Shown: in pieces, positions 53,924 through 62,647 of the stretch | Layout of the letters: each line of letters opens with the position of its first letter | How positions within the stretch are numbered: the stretch's first letter is position 1 | Source: JAFDVN01 sp964472275 | GTDB taxonomy: Bacteria > Acidobacteriota > Holophagae > Holophagales > Holophagaceae | Direction of reading: 5' to 3' | Length of the DNA: 64,000 nt | Assembly (NCBI GenBank): GCA_964472275.1 | Contig: CAYYJN010000007.1 | Coordinates: forward strand, 7,070-71,069 | Notes under the pieces: model-generated | Seen by the model: only the letters and a program-made list of their open reading frames with translations | What the model was told of the DNA's origin: nothing | Database searches by the model: none | Position numbers and translations under genes: made by a program

Positions 53924-55594
53924 TCACGGCTTCAGGCGAGCCAGGACGCTGGACGAACTCCGATCCACCACTTCGAAGGCCGCCTGCTGGTCGGGCGTCA
54001 GATCCTTCCAACTGGACGCGCCGCTCAGCACATACACCGGACCTTGTTCCGACAAGGTCCGGGCGAGCGGAACGAGTTCCGCCCGATTCTCGGGCAGCCA
54101 CCGCTCCTGGTCTTCCGGCGTGAGGCGCGCGCGGCCGTAAGCGAGTTCACCCGTGCCATCCAGCACCACGCAGCGGCGGCCGGTGTACCAGGGGATGCCT
54201 TGGCCGTAGACGCCGAGGCTGATCCAGACCGCGTCCGGCGTGGCTTGGGCGATCATGCCCCGCAGCGCCTTCGCGGGGCCCGCCGCCCGTTCCGCGGCGA
54301 GGGTCAGCATCAACAAGCAAGCGGCGAGGCCCGCGAGGAGCATCTTCACGCTCATGCGAAGGGGCTTCACGCACCACGCGCCGAAGGCGATCCAAAGCGC
54401 GCCGAGGAGGATCACCCACTCGCCCGCGCCCGCCGGAAGCTTCTTCGCCAGGATTCCGTATCCGAGAAAGGCGACACCCAACACGATGAGCTCGATGCCC
54501 GCGCGGCCCAGCGTCTTGGGTTCTTCGCCCTTGCGCTCGAAGGCGCAGGCAAGCGCCAGGATCGGCACCACCACCGGAAGGATGTAGGGCGGCAGCTTGG
54601 AACCGGAAATCGTGAAGAAGACGAAGGGCCAGGCGAAAGCCATCCAGGTCGCGCCGACGATCCAGCGGTGCAATCCGCTTTCCCCAGCCTCGGGTCCTCG
54701 CGCGCGGGCGAAGGCCCATCCGCGCTTCAACCCCACAAGGCTCGCGCTGAGCCAGGGCAGCAGTCCCGCGGCGAGGATCACGAGGAAGTAGAACTTGTCC
54801 AGCACCGGGTTGTCCGAGCCCTGGCGCTGGGCCTCGTGCGTGAGGAAGCGCGCGAAATGCTCGTGCAGGAAGAAGAAACGCGCGTGGCCTGGATTGGCGT
54901 GGTTCACGAGGATGAACCACGGCGCGGTGAGGGCCGCGGCGAGCAGCCATCCCAACGGGTCGAAGAGGGTGCGGAGGATCGCTCTGCGAAGCGCGGGATG
55001 CCCCTTCGCGAAGAACAGCGAGAAGATCAACGCGCCGCCGGGCAGCACCGCCGCCGCGAGGCCTTTGGTCAGGAAGGCGAGGGACATCGCCGCGAATTCG
55101 AGGAACAGCCACTTCCTTGGGCTACCGCCCGCCATCTCCACCGAGACGGCTTCCACGGCGGTCACGAAGGTGAGCACGACGAAGGCGGAGAAGAGCGCGT
55201 CCAGCGTCAGAATCTGCCCCACGATGAAGCCAAGCAGCGTGGTCGTCGCCATCACCGCCGCCCAGATGGGGCCGCGCGCGCCGAGCCGCTTGGCCAGCTT
55301 CCACGCGCACCAAAGCAGGATGGCCGCCGCCACCGCGAGGGGCAGCCGCGCCGCCCAGTCGTGAAGGCCGAAGAGCTTGAGGCTCACCGTCGACATCCAG
55401 TACTGAAGCGGCGGCTTCTCGAAGTAGAGGACCCCGTTCAGGCGCGGCGTCAGCCAGTCGTGGCGCGCGATCATCTCGCGCGGGATCTCCGCGTAGCGCG
55501 CCTCATCCGGCTCCCACAGCGGCCGCATGAACAGCGGCAACAGGCCGAGGACGGCCCAGAGGAAGAGGTAGGTCAGCTTCTCGCGGCGGGTCAT
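53924..55594 (-). CDS. ArnT-like polyprenyl-phosphate sugar transferase (second paralogue)
   Basis: This 556-residue GT-C enzyme matches ArnT better than the first copy: LLPLFMRPLWEPDEARYAEIPREMIARHDWLTPRLNGVLYFEKPPLQYW, then SLAFLTKGLAAAVLPGG and FFTISGSKLPPYILPV (the SKLPPYLLP motif). About twelve hydrophobic segments precede a soluble tail. It is separated by a period-7 repeat from the upstream ArnA-like dehydrogenase, supporting one pathway for pentose-type modification of lipid A. Confidence 0.88.
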   Translation of the reverse strand: MTRREKLTYLFLWAVLGLLPLFMRPLWEPDEARYAEIPREMIARHDWLTPRLNGVLYFEKPPLQYWMSTVSLKLFGLHDWAARLPLAVAAAILLWCAWKLAKRLGARGPIWAAVMATTTLLGFIVGQILTLDALFSAFVVLTFVTAVEAVSVEMAGGSPRKWLFLEFAAMSLAFLTKGLAAAVLPGGALIFSLFFAKGHPALRRAILRTLFDPLGWLLAAALTAPWFILVNHANPGHARFFFLHEHFARFLTHEAQRQGSDNPVLDKFYFLVILAAGLLPWLSASLVGLKRGWAFARARGPEAGESGLHRWIVGATWMAFAWPFVFFTISGSKLPPYILPVVVPILALACAFERKGEEPKTLGRAGIELIVLGVAFLGYGILAKKLPAGAGEWVILLGALWIAFGAWCVKPLRMSVKMLLAGLAACLLMLTLAAERAAGPAKALRGMIAQATPDAVWISLGVYGQGIPWYTGRRCVVLDGTGELAYGRARLTPEDQERWLPENRAELVPLARTLSEQGPVYVLSGASSWKDLTPDQQAAFEVVDRSSSSVLARLKP

Positions 55595-55597
55595 CTT

Positions 55598-55672
55598 GAG
55601 GGCCTCGGGCTACGGGCCTCGGGCCTCGAATGCGGCGCCTTCCCCGAGGCCCGCGGTCCGAGGTCCGAGACC
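55598..55672. repeat. Period-7 palindrome (GGGCCTC units) between ArnA- and ArnT-like genes
   Basis: GGGCCTC GGGCTAC GGGCCTC GGGCCTC on the left, CCGAGGC CCGCGGT CCGAGGT CCGAGAC on the right, with GGCGCC at the centre. Seven-base spacing holds across both arms. It ends 4 bp before the ArnT-like start on the minus-strand reading direction and follows the stop of the ArnA-like gene. Confidence 0.8.
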
Positions 55673-55676
55673 CAGA

Positions 55677-56729
55677 TCACGCCTGATCTTCCGCCACCTG
55701 CTCCATGGCTTCGTATTCCTGGAGGAAGAAGTCCAGGCTCTTGGCGAGGCTTTCCTTCATGCCGATCTTGGGGTCGAAGCCGAAGGATTCCCGCAAGCGC
55801 TTGATGCTCGGGGTGCGGGTCAGCACATCCTGGTAGCCCTTGCCGTAGAAGTCGCCGCTGCTCGTCTCCACGAGCGGCGAGAGCGCGACGCCCATGGCCT
55901 TGCGCTTGGGGTGCTTGTCCCAGAGGTCACGGAGCATCTCGGCCACTTCGCGGACGCTGTGATCGTTCTTCGGGTTGCCAATGTTGAAGATGCCGCCCTT
56001 GGCCTTGCCGCCCTCGTTCTTGAGCAGCATCATCAGGCCGTCCATGGCGTCGTCCACATCAATGAAGCAACGGCGCTGCGCGCCGCCATCCACGAGCTTG
56101 AGCGGCTCGCCCTGGATGAGGTTCCACACGAACTGCGTGACGAGGCGCGAGCTGCCTTCCTTCGCCGTGTTGAGACTGTCCAGCTTGGGGCCCATGAAGT
56201 TGAAGGGGCGGAAGAGCGTGAAGTCCAGGCCCTGCTGCCAGCCGTAGGCCCAGATCACGCGGTCCAGGAGCTGCTTGGAGGTGCTGTAGATCCAGCGATC
56301 CATGGGCACGGGACCCGTGACGAGCGGGCTCGTGTGCTCGTCGAACTCCGCGTCGGGGCACATGCCGTAGACCTCGGAGGTGCTGGGGAACATCACGCGC
56401 TTCTTGTACTTCACGCACTGGCGGACGACGCGCAGGTTCTCCTCGAAGTCCAGCTCGAAGACGCGGAGCGGGTTCTGCACATACATCTTCGGCGTGGCGA
56501 TGGCGACGAGGGGCAGCACCACATCGCACTTCTTGATGTGGTACTCGATCCACTCCTTGCTGATGGTGATGTCGCCCTCCACGAAGTGGAAGCGCTCATG
56601 GCCCAGGTGCTCGGTGATCTTGTGGGTGCCCAGGTCCATGCCGTAGACCTCCCAGTTCGTGTCGCGCAGGATGCGCCCCACGAGATGGGAGCCGATGAAG
56701 CCGTTCACGCCGAGGATCAGGACCTTCAT
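55677..56729 (-). CDS. ArnA dehydrogenase-domain-like UDP-glucuronate oxidative decarboxylase
   Basis: A 350-residue SDR enzyme with LILGVNGFIGSHLVGRIL (NAD loop), HFVEGDITISKEWIEYHIKKCDVVLPLVAIATP, FPSTSEVYGMC, WIYSTSKQLLDRVIWAYG, FRPFNFMGPKLD and GGAQRRCFIDVDDAMDGL. This is nearly collinear with the C-terminal half of E. coli ArnA, which makes UDP-4-keto-pentose from UDP-glucuronate. The formyltransferase half is absent, so it could make the keto sugar or UDP-xylose, as in U4kpxs-type enzymes. arnB, arnC and arnD are not in the window. Confidence 0.88.
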   Translation of the reverse strand: MKVLILGVNGFIGSHLVGRILRDTNWEVYGMDLGTHKITEHLGHERFHFVEGDITISKEWIEYHIKKCDVVLPLVAIATPKMYVQNPLRVFELDFEENLRVVRQCVKYKKRVMFPSTSEVYGMCPDAEFDEHTSPLVTGPVPMDRWIYSTSKQLLDRVIWAYGWQQGLDFTLFRPFNFMGPKLDSLNTAKEGSSRLVTQFVWNLIQGEPLKLVDGGAQRRCFIDVDDAMDGLMMLLKNEGGKAKGGIFNIGNPKNDHSVREVAEMLRDLWDKHPKRKAMGVALSPLVETSSGDFYGKGYQDVLTRTPSIKRLRESFGFDPKIGMKESLAKSLDFFLQEYEAMEQVAEDQA

Positions 56730-56780
56730 GGGATCTCCAAGACCAAACGAGAAAGTTTATCAGGTTGGATAGGCAATTCC

Positions 56781-56851
56781 TCACCGCAGAAGAGCCGAGG
56801 ACGCGGAGAATGAGCCTATCTTCCTCCGCGTCCTCGGCGTCTCCGCGGTGA
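56781..56851. repeat. Palindrome of CCGAGGACG-like 9-nt units
   Basis: TCACCGCAGAAGAGCCGAGG ACGCGGAG on the left, CTCCGCGTCCTCGGCGTCTC CGCGGTGA on the right, with a 15-bp spacer. The right arm splits cleanly into TCCTCCGCG, TCCTCGGCG, TCTCCGCGG. It ends 9 bp before the stop codon of the barrel-protein gene and could end that transcript. Confidence 0.85.
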
Positions 56852-56859
56852 AGCCTACT

Positions 56860-58503
56860 TCAGAACCTCGCCGTGTTCCCCACCACCACCTGCCACTTGT
56901 CCTCGCCGGGCTCCTTCACGAGGGGGTAGGCCATGGTGAGGTAGACGACGCGGCCGAGGCTGCTCTTGAGGTCGCCGAAGCGCAGGCCGCCGCCGAGGTC
57001 CGCGTAGGTGCGGCTCCAGCCCTGGCCATCCAGGCGGTGGATGGCGCCCGCGTCGGCGTAGGCGACGAAGCCCACCCGCAGGATGCCGAACCAGCGCCAG
57101 TCCGTGAGCGTGCGGTGCTCGAAGCTGGCCAGCCAGCGCCGGTCGCCGGGATGGATGTGATCCGTGTAGCCCCGCAGCCCCTCGAAGCCGCCGAGGTAGA
57201 GCAGGTTCTCGGGATCGGGGCGGTGGGCGTCGTCCACGGCGACATAGGCCGCGAGCGCCTGATGGGGAAGGCCCCAGCGGTAGGCCGTGAGCGTCCCGCC
57301 CGCGAGGCCGTTCTCCACGCCCGCCGCGCCGCGGCGCGCGCCGGCGTAGGCGCTGGCGAGCAGGAGGCTCCTGGGCGAGGGCGCCCAGCCCTTGGACGCG
57401 TTGAAACGGAAGAAGGGCGCGGCCTCCGTGCTGCCCCAGGCGCGGGTGTAGACCCCGAGCGAAGCCGAAGCGTCCCAGCCCAGGTTGTAGTCTTCGGGCG
57501 TATCCATGCCTTGCAGGTCGCGGAAGGCGCGGAACCTGTCCTGGAGCCATTCCATCGTGAAGGAAGGTCCCCGCAGGCGGCGCGGCGCGAGAACGGGCGG
57601 GACGAGCAAACCGGGGTCCGCATCCACCGCCACCGGGCCGTAGCGCGCGTCGGAGGCCTCGGCCCGCAGGCCCACGCGCCACACTTCCGCTTCATCGCCA
57701 GCGGCGCGCCACGCGAAGCCCATCGTCCCGGAATCCATCTTCGAAGGGGCTTCGAAGGTTTGCGCGTCATGGTCGAACATGAGCCAACGGGATTGCACCG
57801 TCGTGGCCGAGGCGTCGAAGGACCAGGGCGTGGTCATTTCGAAGAAGGGCCGGGCGAGCGTGAAACCTCGGGAGAAACCGTCCGAGAGCGACTGGTAGTT
57901 CACGGTTCCGGTCCAGCGGCTGCCGAAGAGCTGCGGGTCCTTGTAGGTGAGGCCGTTGCTCGTGCGATCGGGGTTCACTTCGCGGCGGAAGGCGAGCGCC
58001 TTTCCGCTGCCGAGCAGGTTCTGATCCTGAAGGCCGAAGCTCCAGGAATGATGGCCCCCTTCCTGGCTGTAGCCCACGCTGACCTTGAGGGTCCAGGCGT
58101 CCCTAGCCCGCACCACGGCGGTCACGGCGCCATCCTCGGCCACCTCTGGCGTGATGTCAGCGTCCTTGATGAAACGCAAGCCGCGCAGTTGGCGCTCCAG
58201 CTCGTGGATGCGCCGCGCGTCCACGGGATCGCCTGGATGGATGGTCAGCTCATGGCGGATCACGGACTCGCGCGTGTCCACATGAAGGGCGTTGCCGAGG
58301 CGGCCGATCCAGATGTCCTCCCCGGGATCGGAAAGATCGAAGACCGGCTGGATGACGATCCGGATCGCCGCGAGCTTCGCGCCGCGCGCCTCCAAGGCTT
58401 CCCAGGACCCGGGCAGGGCCTGGGCCTGGGCTTGGGCCTGGGCGTGGGCCTGAACCGCCGTGGCGGCGAAGATCACCGCAGCCAGCCGCGCTTGCGGAAC
58501 CAC
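56860..58503 (-). CDS. Omp85/TamA-like outer-membrane beta-barrel protein
   Basis: The 547-residue protein has a signal peptide (MVPQARLAAVIFAATAVQAHA), then a POTRA-like part (TRESVIRHELTIHPGDPVDARRIHELERQLRGLRFIKDADI). A long beta-rich barrel follows, with aromatic strand ends, FEGLRGYTDHIHPGDRRWLASFEHR (the conserved RGY region of Omp85 proteins) and a terminal Phe (VVGNTARF). It is probably in the outer membrane. Only one POTRA is visible, so it is not BamA itself. It starts at a GTG inside the end of corA. Confidence 0.75.
   Translation of the reverse strand: MVPQARLAAVIFAATAVQAHAQAQAQAQALPGSWEALEARGAKLAAIRIVIQPVFDLSDPGEDIWIGRLGNALHVDTRESVIRHELTIHPGDPVDARRIHELERQLRGLRFIKDADITPEVAEDGAVTAVVRARDAWTLKVSVGYSQEGGHHSWSFGLQDQNLLGSGKALAFRREVNPDRTSNGLTYKDPQLFGSRWTGTVNYQSLSDGFSRGFTLARPFFEMTTPWSFDASATTVQSRWLMFDHDAQTFEAPSKMDSGTMGFAWRAAGDEAEVWRVGLRAEASDARYGPVAVDADPGLLVPPVLAPRRLRGPSFTMEWLQDRFRAFRDLQGMDTPEDYNLGWDASASLGVYTRAWGSTEAAPFFRFNASKGWAPSPRSLLLASAYAGARRGAAGVENGLAGGTLTAYRWGLPHQALAAYVAVDDAHRPDPENLLYLGGFEGLRGYTDHIHPGDRRWLASFEHRTLTDWRWFGILRVGFVAYADAGAIHRLDGQGWSRTYADLGGGLRFGDLKSSLGRVVYLTMAYPLVKEPGEDKWQVVVGNTARF
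58417..58452. repeat. Six-copy 6-bp tandem repeat encoding (Gln-Ala)n
   Basis: Six consecutive hexamers (GGCCTG, GGCCTG, GGCTTG, GGCCTG, GGCGTG, GGCCTG) lie in the signal-peptide cleavage region of the barrel gene. On the coding strand they give QAHAQAQAQAQA. Changes in copy number would keep the frame and alter only the length of this spacer. Confidence 0.8.
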
Positions 58504-59369
58504 AAATAGATCCCAAAGGCCGTGACGGCCATGAGCGCGAGCGCCGCGGGGTAGCCGTAGGGCGTCTTCAGCTCGGGCATGCGCTCGAAGTTCATGCCGT
58601 AGACGCCCGCGATGAAGGTGAGCGGCAGCAGGAAGGCGCTGAAGACCGTGAGCACGCGCATCACATCGTTGGTTCGCTGGGCCTCCAGATTCAATTCCAG
58701 GTTCACGAGCGCCTGGGCGGCGTCCAGCAGCTCGTCCGCTTGGGCCTGCAAACGCTCGGCCTGCTCCTTGAGGTCCTGCCAGTGGGGCTTGTCCCCATCG
58801 AAGACGGGCTTCATGTCGAGGATGGCGCCGTGGGCGCGGGCGAGGCTGCGCCGCATGATGCGGATGCGGCGCTTGGTGGCGTGGATGGCCTTGATGGGCA
58901 GGCTCCGGTGCCGGCGGTCGAAGCAGGCCTTCTCGCGCTGATCGAGGATGGACTCCGATTGCAGCAAGGGCGCGTCGAAGGAGCGGAGGATGCCCTGCAC
59001 GACGGCCGTCAAGGCCTCTCGCGGAGTCTTCGCGCCCTTTCCCTGCGACGCGGAATCCATCAGCGGCCCGAGGAAGGGTTGCGGCGCGCGATGCACCGTG
59101 AGCAGTCCCTTCGGATGGAGGAAGCAGGCCGCCTTATGGGTGAGCGCCTGGAGCGTGTCGCCCACCGCGTCCCCATCCATGCCTCGGAGGAGGAGGAAGG
59201 CCGTGTCGCCGATTTGTTCGAACTTGCTGAGGTGATCCGACTGAAGGCAATCGCGGACGCTGGTGGCGTGGAGCGCCCATTCCGCCGCCAGGGCTTCCAA
59301 CTCCGCGGGCTCCGGCGCCTCCAAGTCCAGCCAGCGAAGGCCGTCGGCGAGGACGACCTCCCGTTTCAC
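58473..59369 (-). CDS. corA: CorA-family magnesium/cobalt transporter
   Basis: This 298-residue protein has the long cytoplasmic helical domain, then two C-terminal transmembrane helices joined by the signature YGMNFERMP (GMN). LPLTFIAGVYGMNF precedes it. Basic residues end the chain (WFRKRGWLR). It conducts divalent cations as a pentamer. The GTG at 59367-59369 overlaps the dehydrogenase stop (GTGA). Its 3' end overlaps the barrel gene start by 31 bp. Confidence 0.92.
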   Translation of the reverse strand: MKREVVLADGLRWLDLEAPEPAELEALAAEWALHATSVRDCLQSDHLSKFEQIGDTAFLLLRGMDGDAVGDTLQALTHKAACFLHPKGLLTVHRAPQPFLGPLMDSASQGKGAKTPREALTAVVQGILRSFDAPLLQSESILDQREKACFDRRHRSLPIKAIHATKRRIRIMRRSLARAHGAILDMKPVFDGDKPHWQDLKEQAERLQAQADELLDAAQALVNLELNLEAQRTNDVMRVLTVFSAFLLPLTFIAGVYGMNFERMPELKTPYGYPAALALMAVTAFGIYLWFRKRGWLR

Positions 59370-60436
59370 GGAGCCACCTCGCACACGACCTTGCCGAAGG
59401 CCGTGCCGGTCTCCAGATGCCGTTGCGCGTCGGGATAGTCCGCAAGACTGAATACGCGGTCCACCACCGGGAAGAAGGGCGGGTTGGAGGGGTTGCGCCG
59501 GATGAATTCCAGCAGCTTCCAAAGATGCTCGCGGCGGCCCATGTAGGAGCCGAGGAGGGTGATCTGCTTCGCGAACAGCGCGCGCAGGTTGAGCGTCGCC
59601 TCCACGCCCGTCGTGCTGCCGCAAGTGACGATGCGCCCGCCGCGCGCCACGGCGGCCATGCTCGCGGCCCAGGTGGCGGTGCCCGTGTGCTCGAAGACGA
59701 CCTCCACGCCGCGCTTGCCGGTGAGCTCGCGGACCTTCTTCGCCACATCCTCCCGGGTTCGGACGATCACATGCTCCGCGCCCAGCTCCCAGCACTTCAT
59801 CGCCTTGGCGTCATCGCCCACGACGGCGATGGCGTGGCCTCCGAGGAAGCGGACGAGCTGGAGCGCCGCCGAACCCACGCCACTGCCGCCTCCCCACACC
59901 AGCACCGTTTCGCCGGGTTGGAGCTTGGCTTTCTGGACGAGCATCTCCCACGCCGTGAGGAAGACGAGGGGGAAGGCCGCCGCCTGCTTGAAGTCCCAAT
60001 TGGGCGGGATGGGCAGCAGGTTCGCGGCCGGAACGAGGACATGGGTCGCGGCCGCGCCATCGCACCTATGGCCCATCACCTTGTAGGACGCGCAGGCCAT
60101 GTCGTCGCCCCGCAGGCAGGCCGCGCACGCTCCGCAACTGAAGCCCGGCGCGATCAACACGCTGCTTCCCAGCTCAATCCCCGGGGGCAGGACCGTGCCT
60201 TCGCCGAGGGCGTCCACGAGACCCGCGCCATCGCAGCCCGGCGTGAGGGGAAGGGGCAGCTTGACGCCCTCCAATCCCCAGGTGGTCCAAAGATCCAGAT
60301 GGTTGAGGGCCACGGCGCGCACCGCGACGCGGGCCCAGCCGGGCTTGGGCGCGGGCGGGACGAAGGACTCCCTCGCCACGGAACCGGCCGCGCCGTGCTC
60401 ATTCACCCGCCAACGGTAGGCTTCCGCCATCGTCAT
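59366..60436 (-). CDS. Zinc-type alcohol dehydrogenase / quinone oxidoreductase family protein
   Basis: The 356-residue MDR protein has VALNHLDLWTTWGLEGVKLPLPLTPGCDGAG, the structural-zinc cysteines GFSCGACAACLRGDDMAC, the NADP-binding VLVWGGGSGVGSAALQLVRFLGG and a C-terminal domain with GSYMGRREHLWKLLEFI. It resembles acryloyl-CoA- or crotonyl-CoA-type reductases and other Cys-zinc MDRs; the substrate cannot be told. The start at 60434-60436 overlaps the YbhB-like stop. Confidence 0.85.
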   Translation of the reverse strand: MTMAEAYRWRVNEHGAAGSVARESFVPPAPKPGWARVAVRAVALNHLDLWTTWGLEGVKLPLPLTPGCDGAGLVDALGEGTVLPPGIELGSSVLIAPGFSCGACAACLRGDDMACASYKVMGHRCDGAAATHVLVPAANLLPIPPNWDFKQAAAFPLVFLTAWEMLVQKAKLQPGETVLVWGGGSGVGSAALQLVRFLGGHAIAVVGDDAKAMKCWELGAEHVIVRTREDVAKKVRELTGKRGVEVVFEHTGTATWAASMAAVARGGRIVTCGSTTGVEATLNLRALFAKQITLLGSYMGRREHLWKLLEFIRRNPSNPPFFPVVDRVFSLADYPDAQRHLETGTAFGKVVCEVAP

Positions 60437-60951
60437 CTCCGATAGGTTCCGGTCCAGCGGCCTTCCGCCAGGATCTTGCCCTTCATCGCCGCGCGCAAAG
60501 CCTCGATCGTCGCGCCGGGCGCGAGGCCCGTGGGCGCGGACAGCGCGTAGACCGTGAAGAGGTAGTGGTGGACCTTGCCCGGCGGCGGCGCGGGGCCGTT
60601 CCAGCCGAGGCGGCCCCAGGAGTTCACGCCCTGCTTGCCGCCGCCTGAAACCTCCGCCGTCCGCGGCTGACTCTCGCGGAGACCAGGAGACACGGGCAGA
60701 TCGTAGACCACCCAGTGGATCCAGGTGCCGCTTGGCGCGTCCGGATCTTCCACCGTGAGGGCGAAGGCCTGGGTTCCCTGCGGCGCGCCGGACCAGACCA
60801 GCTCCGGCGAACCATCGCCGCCATCCTCGCCAAAGCGCGCCGGAATCGGTGACCCATCGGGAAGTCCCGCGACCGAGAGCTTCAGGCTCGCCTTCGGCGC
60901 GCCGCAGGCGGCCAAGGACGCGAGCAGCGGAAGGGCGAAGGCCTTGAGCAT
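60433..60951 (-). CDS. YbhB/YbcL (PEBP) family lipoprotein
   Basis: A 172-residue protein with a lipobox (LASLAACG), then the PEBP fold: IPARFGEDGGDGSPELVWSGAPQGTQAFALTVEDPDAPSGTWIHWVVYDLP and NSWGRLGWNGPAPPPGKVHHYLFTVYAL. The motifs DPDAP and GxxHHYxFxVYAL are typical. Role in bacteria is not established; the fold binds phospholipid-type anions. The ATG at 60949-60951 overlaps the gpsA stop. Confidence 0.88.
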   Translation of the reverse strand: MLKAFALPLLASLAACGAPKASLKLSVAGLPDGSPIPARFGEDGGDGSPELVWSGAPQGTQAFALTVEDPDAPSGTWIHWVVYDLPVSPGLRESQPRTAEVSGGGKQGVNSWGRLGWNGPAPPPGKVHHYLFTVYALSAPTGLAPGATIEALRAAMKGKILAEGRWTGTYRR

Positions 60952-61961
60952 CACTCTTCCTTGAGGCTGCGGCGCATGAGGCTGTCCACCGCCGCACGGG
61001 GGTCGTCCCCCTTGATGAGCCCGGACACCGCCTCGGTGATGGGAAGTTCCACGCCCACGCTCGCCGCCAGCGCCAGCGCGGCCGCCGTGGTGTGGACGCC
61101 TTCCGCCACCTGCCCGCCAAGCGACGCGAGCGCCGCGTCGAGTCCGACGCCTTTGGCCAGCTCCGCGCCCAGCCTCCGGTTGCGGCTTTGCGGGCCGACC
61201 GCGGTGAGCATGAGATCGCCCATGCCGGCGAGGCCCATCACCGTTTCACGCTGACCGCCGAGCGCGTCCACCAGGCGCGCCATTTCGGCGAGGCCGCGGG
61301 TGATGAGCGCCGCGCGGGCGTTGTGGCCGAGGCCGAGGCCTTCCACCAGCCCGGCCGCGATGGCGAGGACATTCTTGAGCGCGCCGCACAGCTCCGCGCC
61401 CACCACATCCCGGGAGCGGTAGACGCGCAGGCGCTCGGTGGCGAGGAAGTGCTGCCATTCCGCCGCGGCGGCTTCATCCACCGCTTCGGGCAAGGCGAGG
61501 ACGATGGCGGAAGGCAGGCCTCGCGCCACTTCATCGGCGAAGGTCGGCCCGCTGAGCACGCCCACCGGCAGGCCCAGCGCGGGGCCGAGCGCCTGGCTCA
61601 GGGTGAGGTGGCTGTCCTGGAGGACGCCCTTGCTGGAGTGGAGCAGCAGCGAGGGCTTGCGGGGCGCGGCGGCGGCCAGCGCCTTCCACGCCTCGGGAGT
61701 CGCCTGCACGGGAAGGCAGGAGATCCAACGCGGCGCGGCCAGGGCCGCGGCCGGATCCGAAAGCGGCGTGACGGAAGCGGGAAGCTCGGTGCCGTTGAGG
61801 CGCGGATGCCGCCGCGTCGCGGCGAGCTCGGCCATCTTCTCCTGCCCGCGTCCCCACAGGGCCACGCGCTGTCCGGCCAGGCCCCAAGCGCACGCGAGCG
61901 CGGCGCCCCAGGAACCCGCTCCGAAGACGGCGAGATCGTACTCGGTCCGCGCCTCAGGCAT
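60951..61961 (-). CDS. gpsA: Glycerol-3-phosphate dehydrogenase [NAD(P)+]
   Basis: The 336-residue enzyme has VFGAGSWGAALACAWGLAGQRVALWGR (NAD loop), SLLLHSSKGV, GVLSGPTFADEVARGLPSAIVLA and the catalytic Lys region ELCGALKNVLAIAAGLVEGLGLGHNARAALITRG. It reduces DHAP to sn-glycerol 3-phosphate for phospholipid synthesis. It follows plsY, which uses its product, with an 8-bp overlap. Confidence 0.97.
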   Translation of the reverse strand: MPEARTEYDLAVFGAGSWGAALACAWGLAGQRVALWGRGQEKMAELAATRRHPRLNGTELPASVTPLSDPAAALAAPRWISCLPVQATPEAWKALAAAAPRKPSLLLHSSKGVLQDSHLTLSQALGPALGLPVGVLSGPTFADEVARGLPSAIVLALPEAVDEAAAAEWQHFLATERLRVYRSRDVVGAELCGALKNVLAIAAGLVEGLGLGHNARAALITRGLAEMARLVDALGGQRETVMGLAGMGDLMLTAVGPQSRNRRLGAELAKGVGLDAALASLGGQVAEGVHTTAAALALAASVGVELPITEAVSGLIKGDDPRAAVDSLMRRSLKEE

Positions 61962-62643
61962 CGGCGTCGGCCTTCTTGGCGCCCCAGAGCGGCGGCTCGG
62001 TTCCGTTCAGAAGGCGGCGGATGTTCGCGTGATGCTTGACGAGGATGAGCAGCGCCAGCAGCGCCCAGAACAGCGTGGCCTGCCAGGGGTCCCGCTCCGA
62101 CACGGCGAGATGGAAGGGGCCCCACCGCTTGTCCACCACCGCGTGCGGCCAGCTCATGGCGATGGGCAGCAGCGCCGCGCCGATCACGCTTCCGAGACTC
62201 ACGCGCCGGAAGACCGCCAGCAGCAGCACGAAGACGGTGAGGCTAGGCAGCACCGCCATCCAACGGTAGGCCAGCGCCGCGCCCACCGCCGCCGCGACGC
62301 CCTTGCCGCCCTTGAAGCCGAGCCAGGGTGTGAACACATGGCCGACGACGGCGCAGGGCGCGAGCGCCGCGCAAAGGTCATCGGGCAGGCCCTGGCTCCG
62401 CGCGAGCGCCACGGGAAGGAAGCCCTTGGCGGCGTCCAGCGCGAGCGTGAGCAATCCGAGCGCTTTGCCGCCCACGCGGCTCACATTGGTCGCGCCGATG
62501 TTGCCCGATCCGTGGGCGCGCACATCGCCCTTGCCGACGAGCTTCACCAGCAACAGGCCGAAGGGGATGGAGCCCATCAGGAACGCGGCGGCGCACCAGA
62601 GAAAGACCTGCATCGGGTCGGGACCGGTCGTGAACTGGAACAT
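61954..62643 (-). CDS. plsY: Acyl-phosphate:glycerol-3-phosphate acyltransferase PlsY
   Basis: The 229-residue integral membrane enzyme shows the three conserved loops: GSIPFGLLLVKLVGKGDVRAHGSGNIGATNV, LDAAKGFLPVALA and VVGHVFTPWLGFKGGKGVAAAVGAAL. It acylates glycerol 3-phosphate with acyl-phosphate, the first membrane step of phospholipid synthesis. It is adjacent to gpsA, which provides its substrate. An internal ATG (MQVFLWC) is an alternative start. Confidence 0.96.
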   Translation of the reverse strand: MFQFTTGPDPMQVFLWCAAAFLMGSIPFGLLLVKLVGKGDVRAHGSGNIGATNVSRVGGKALGLLTLALDAAKGFLPVALARSQGLPDDLCAALAPCAVVGHVFTPWLGFKGGKGVAAAVGAALAYRWMAVLPSLTVFVLLLAVFRRVSLGSVIGAALLPIAMSWPHAVVDKRWGPFHLAVSERDPWQATLFWALLALLILVKHHANIRRLLNGTEPPLWGAKKADADA

Positions 62644-62647
62644 GCGA

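Noticed and set aside
52856..55804. Plus-strand open frame of about 980 codons opposite the VirK/YbjX and ArnT-like genes
   Set aside because: It spans two conserved minus-strand genes and an intergenic region, with an Arg/Gly/Glu-rich composition and no recognisable motif.
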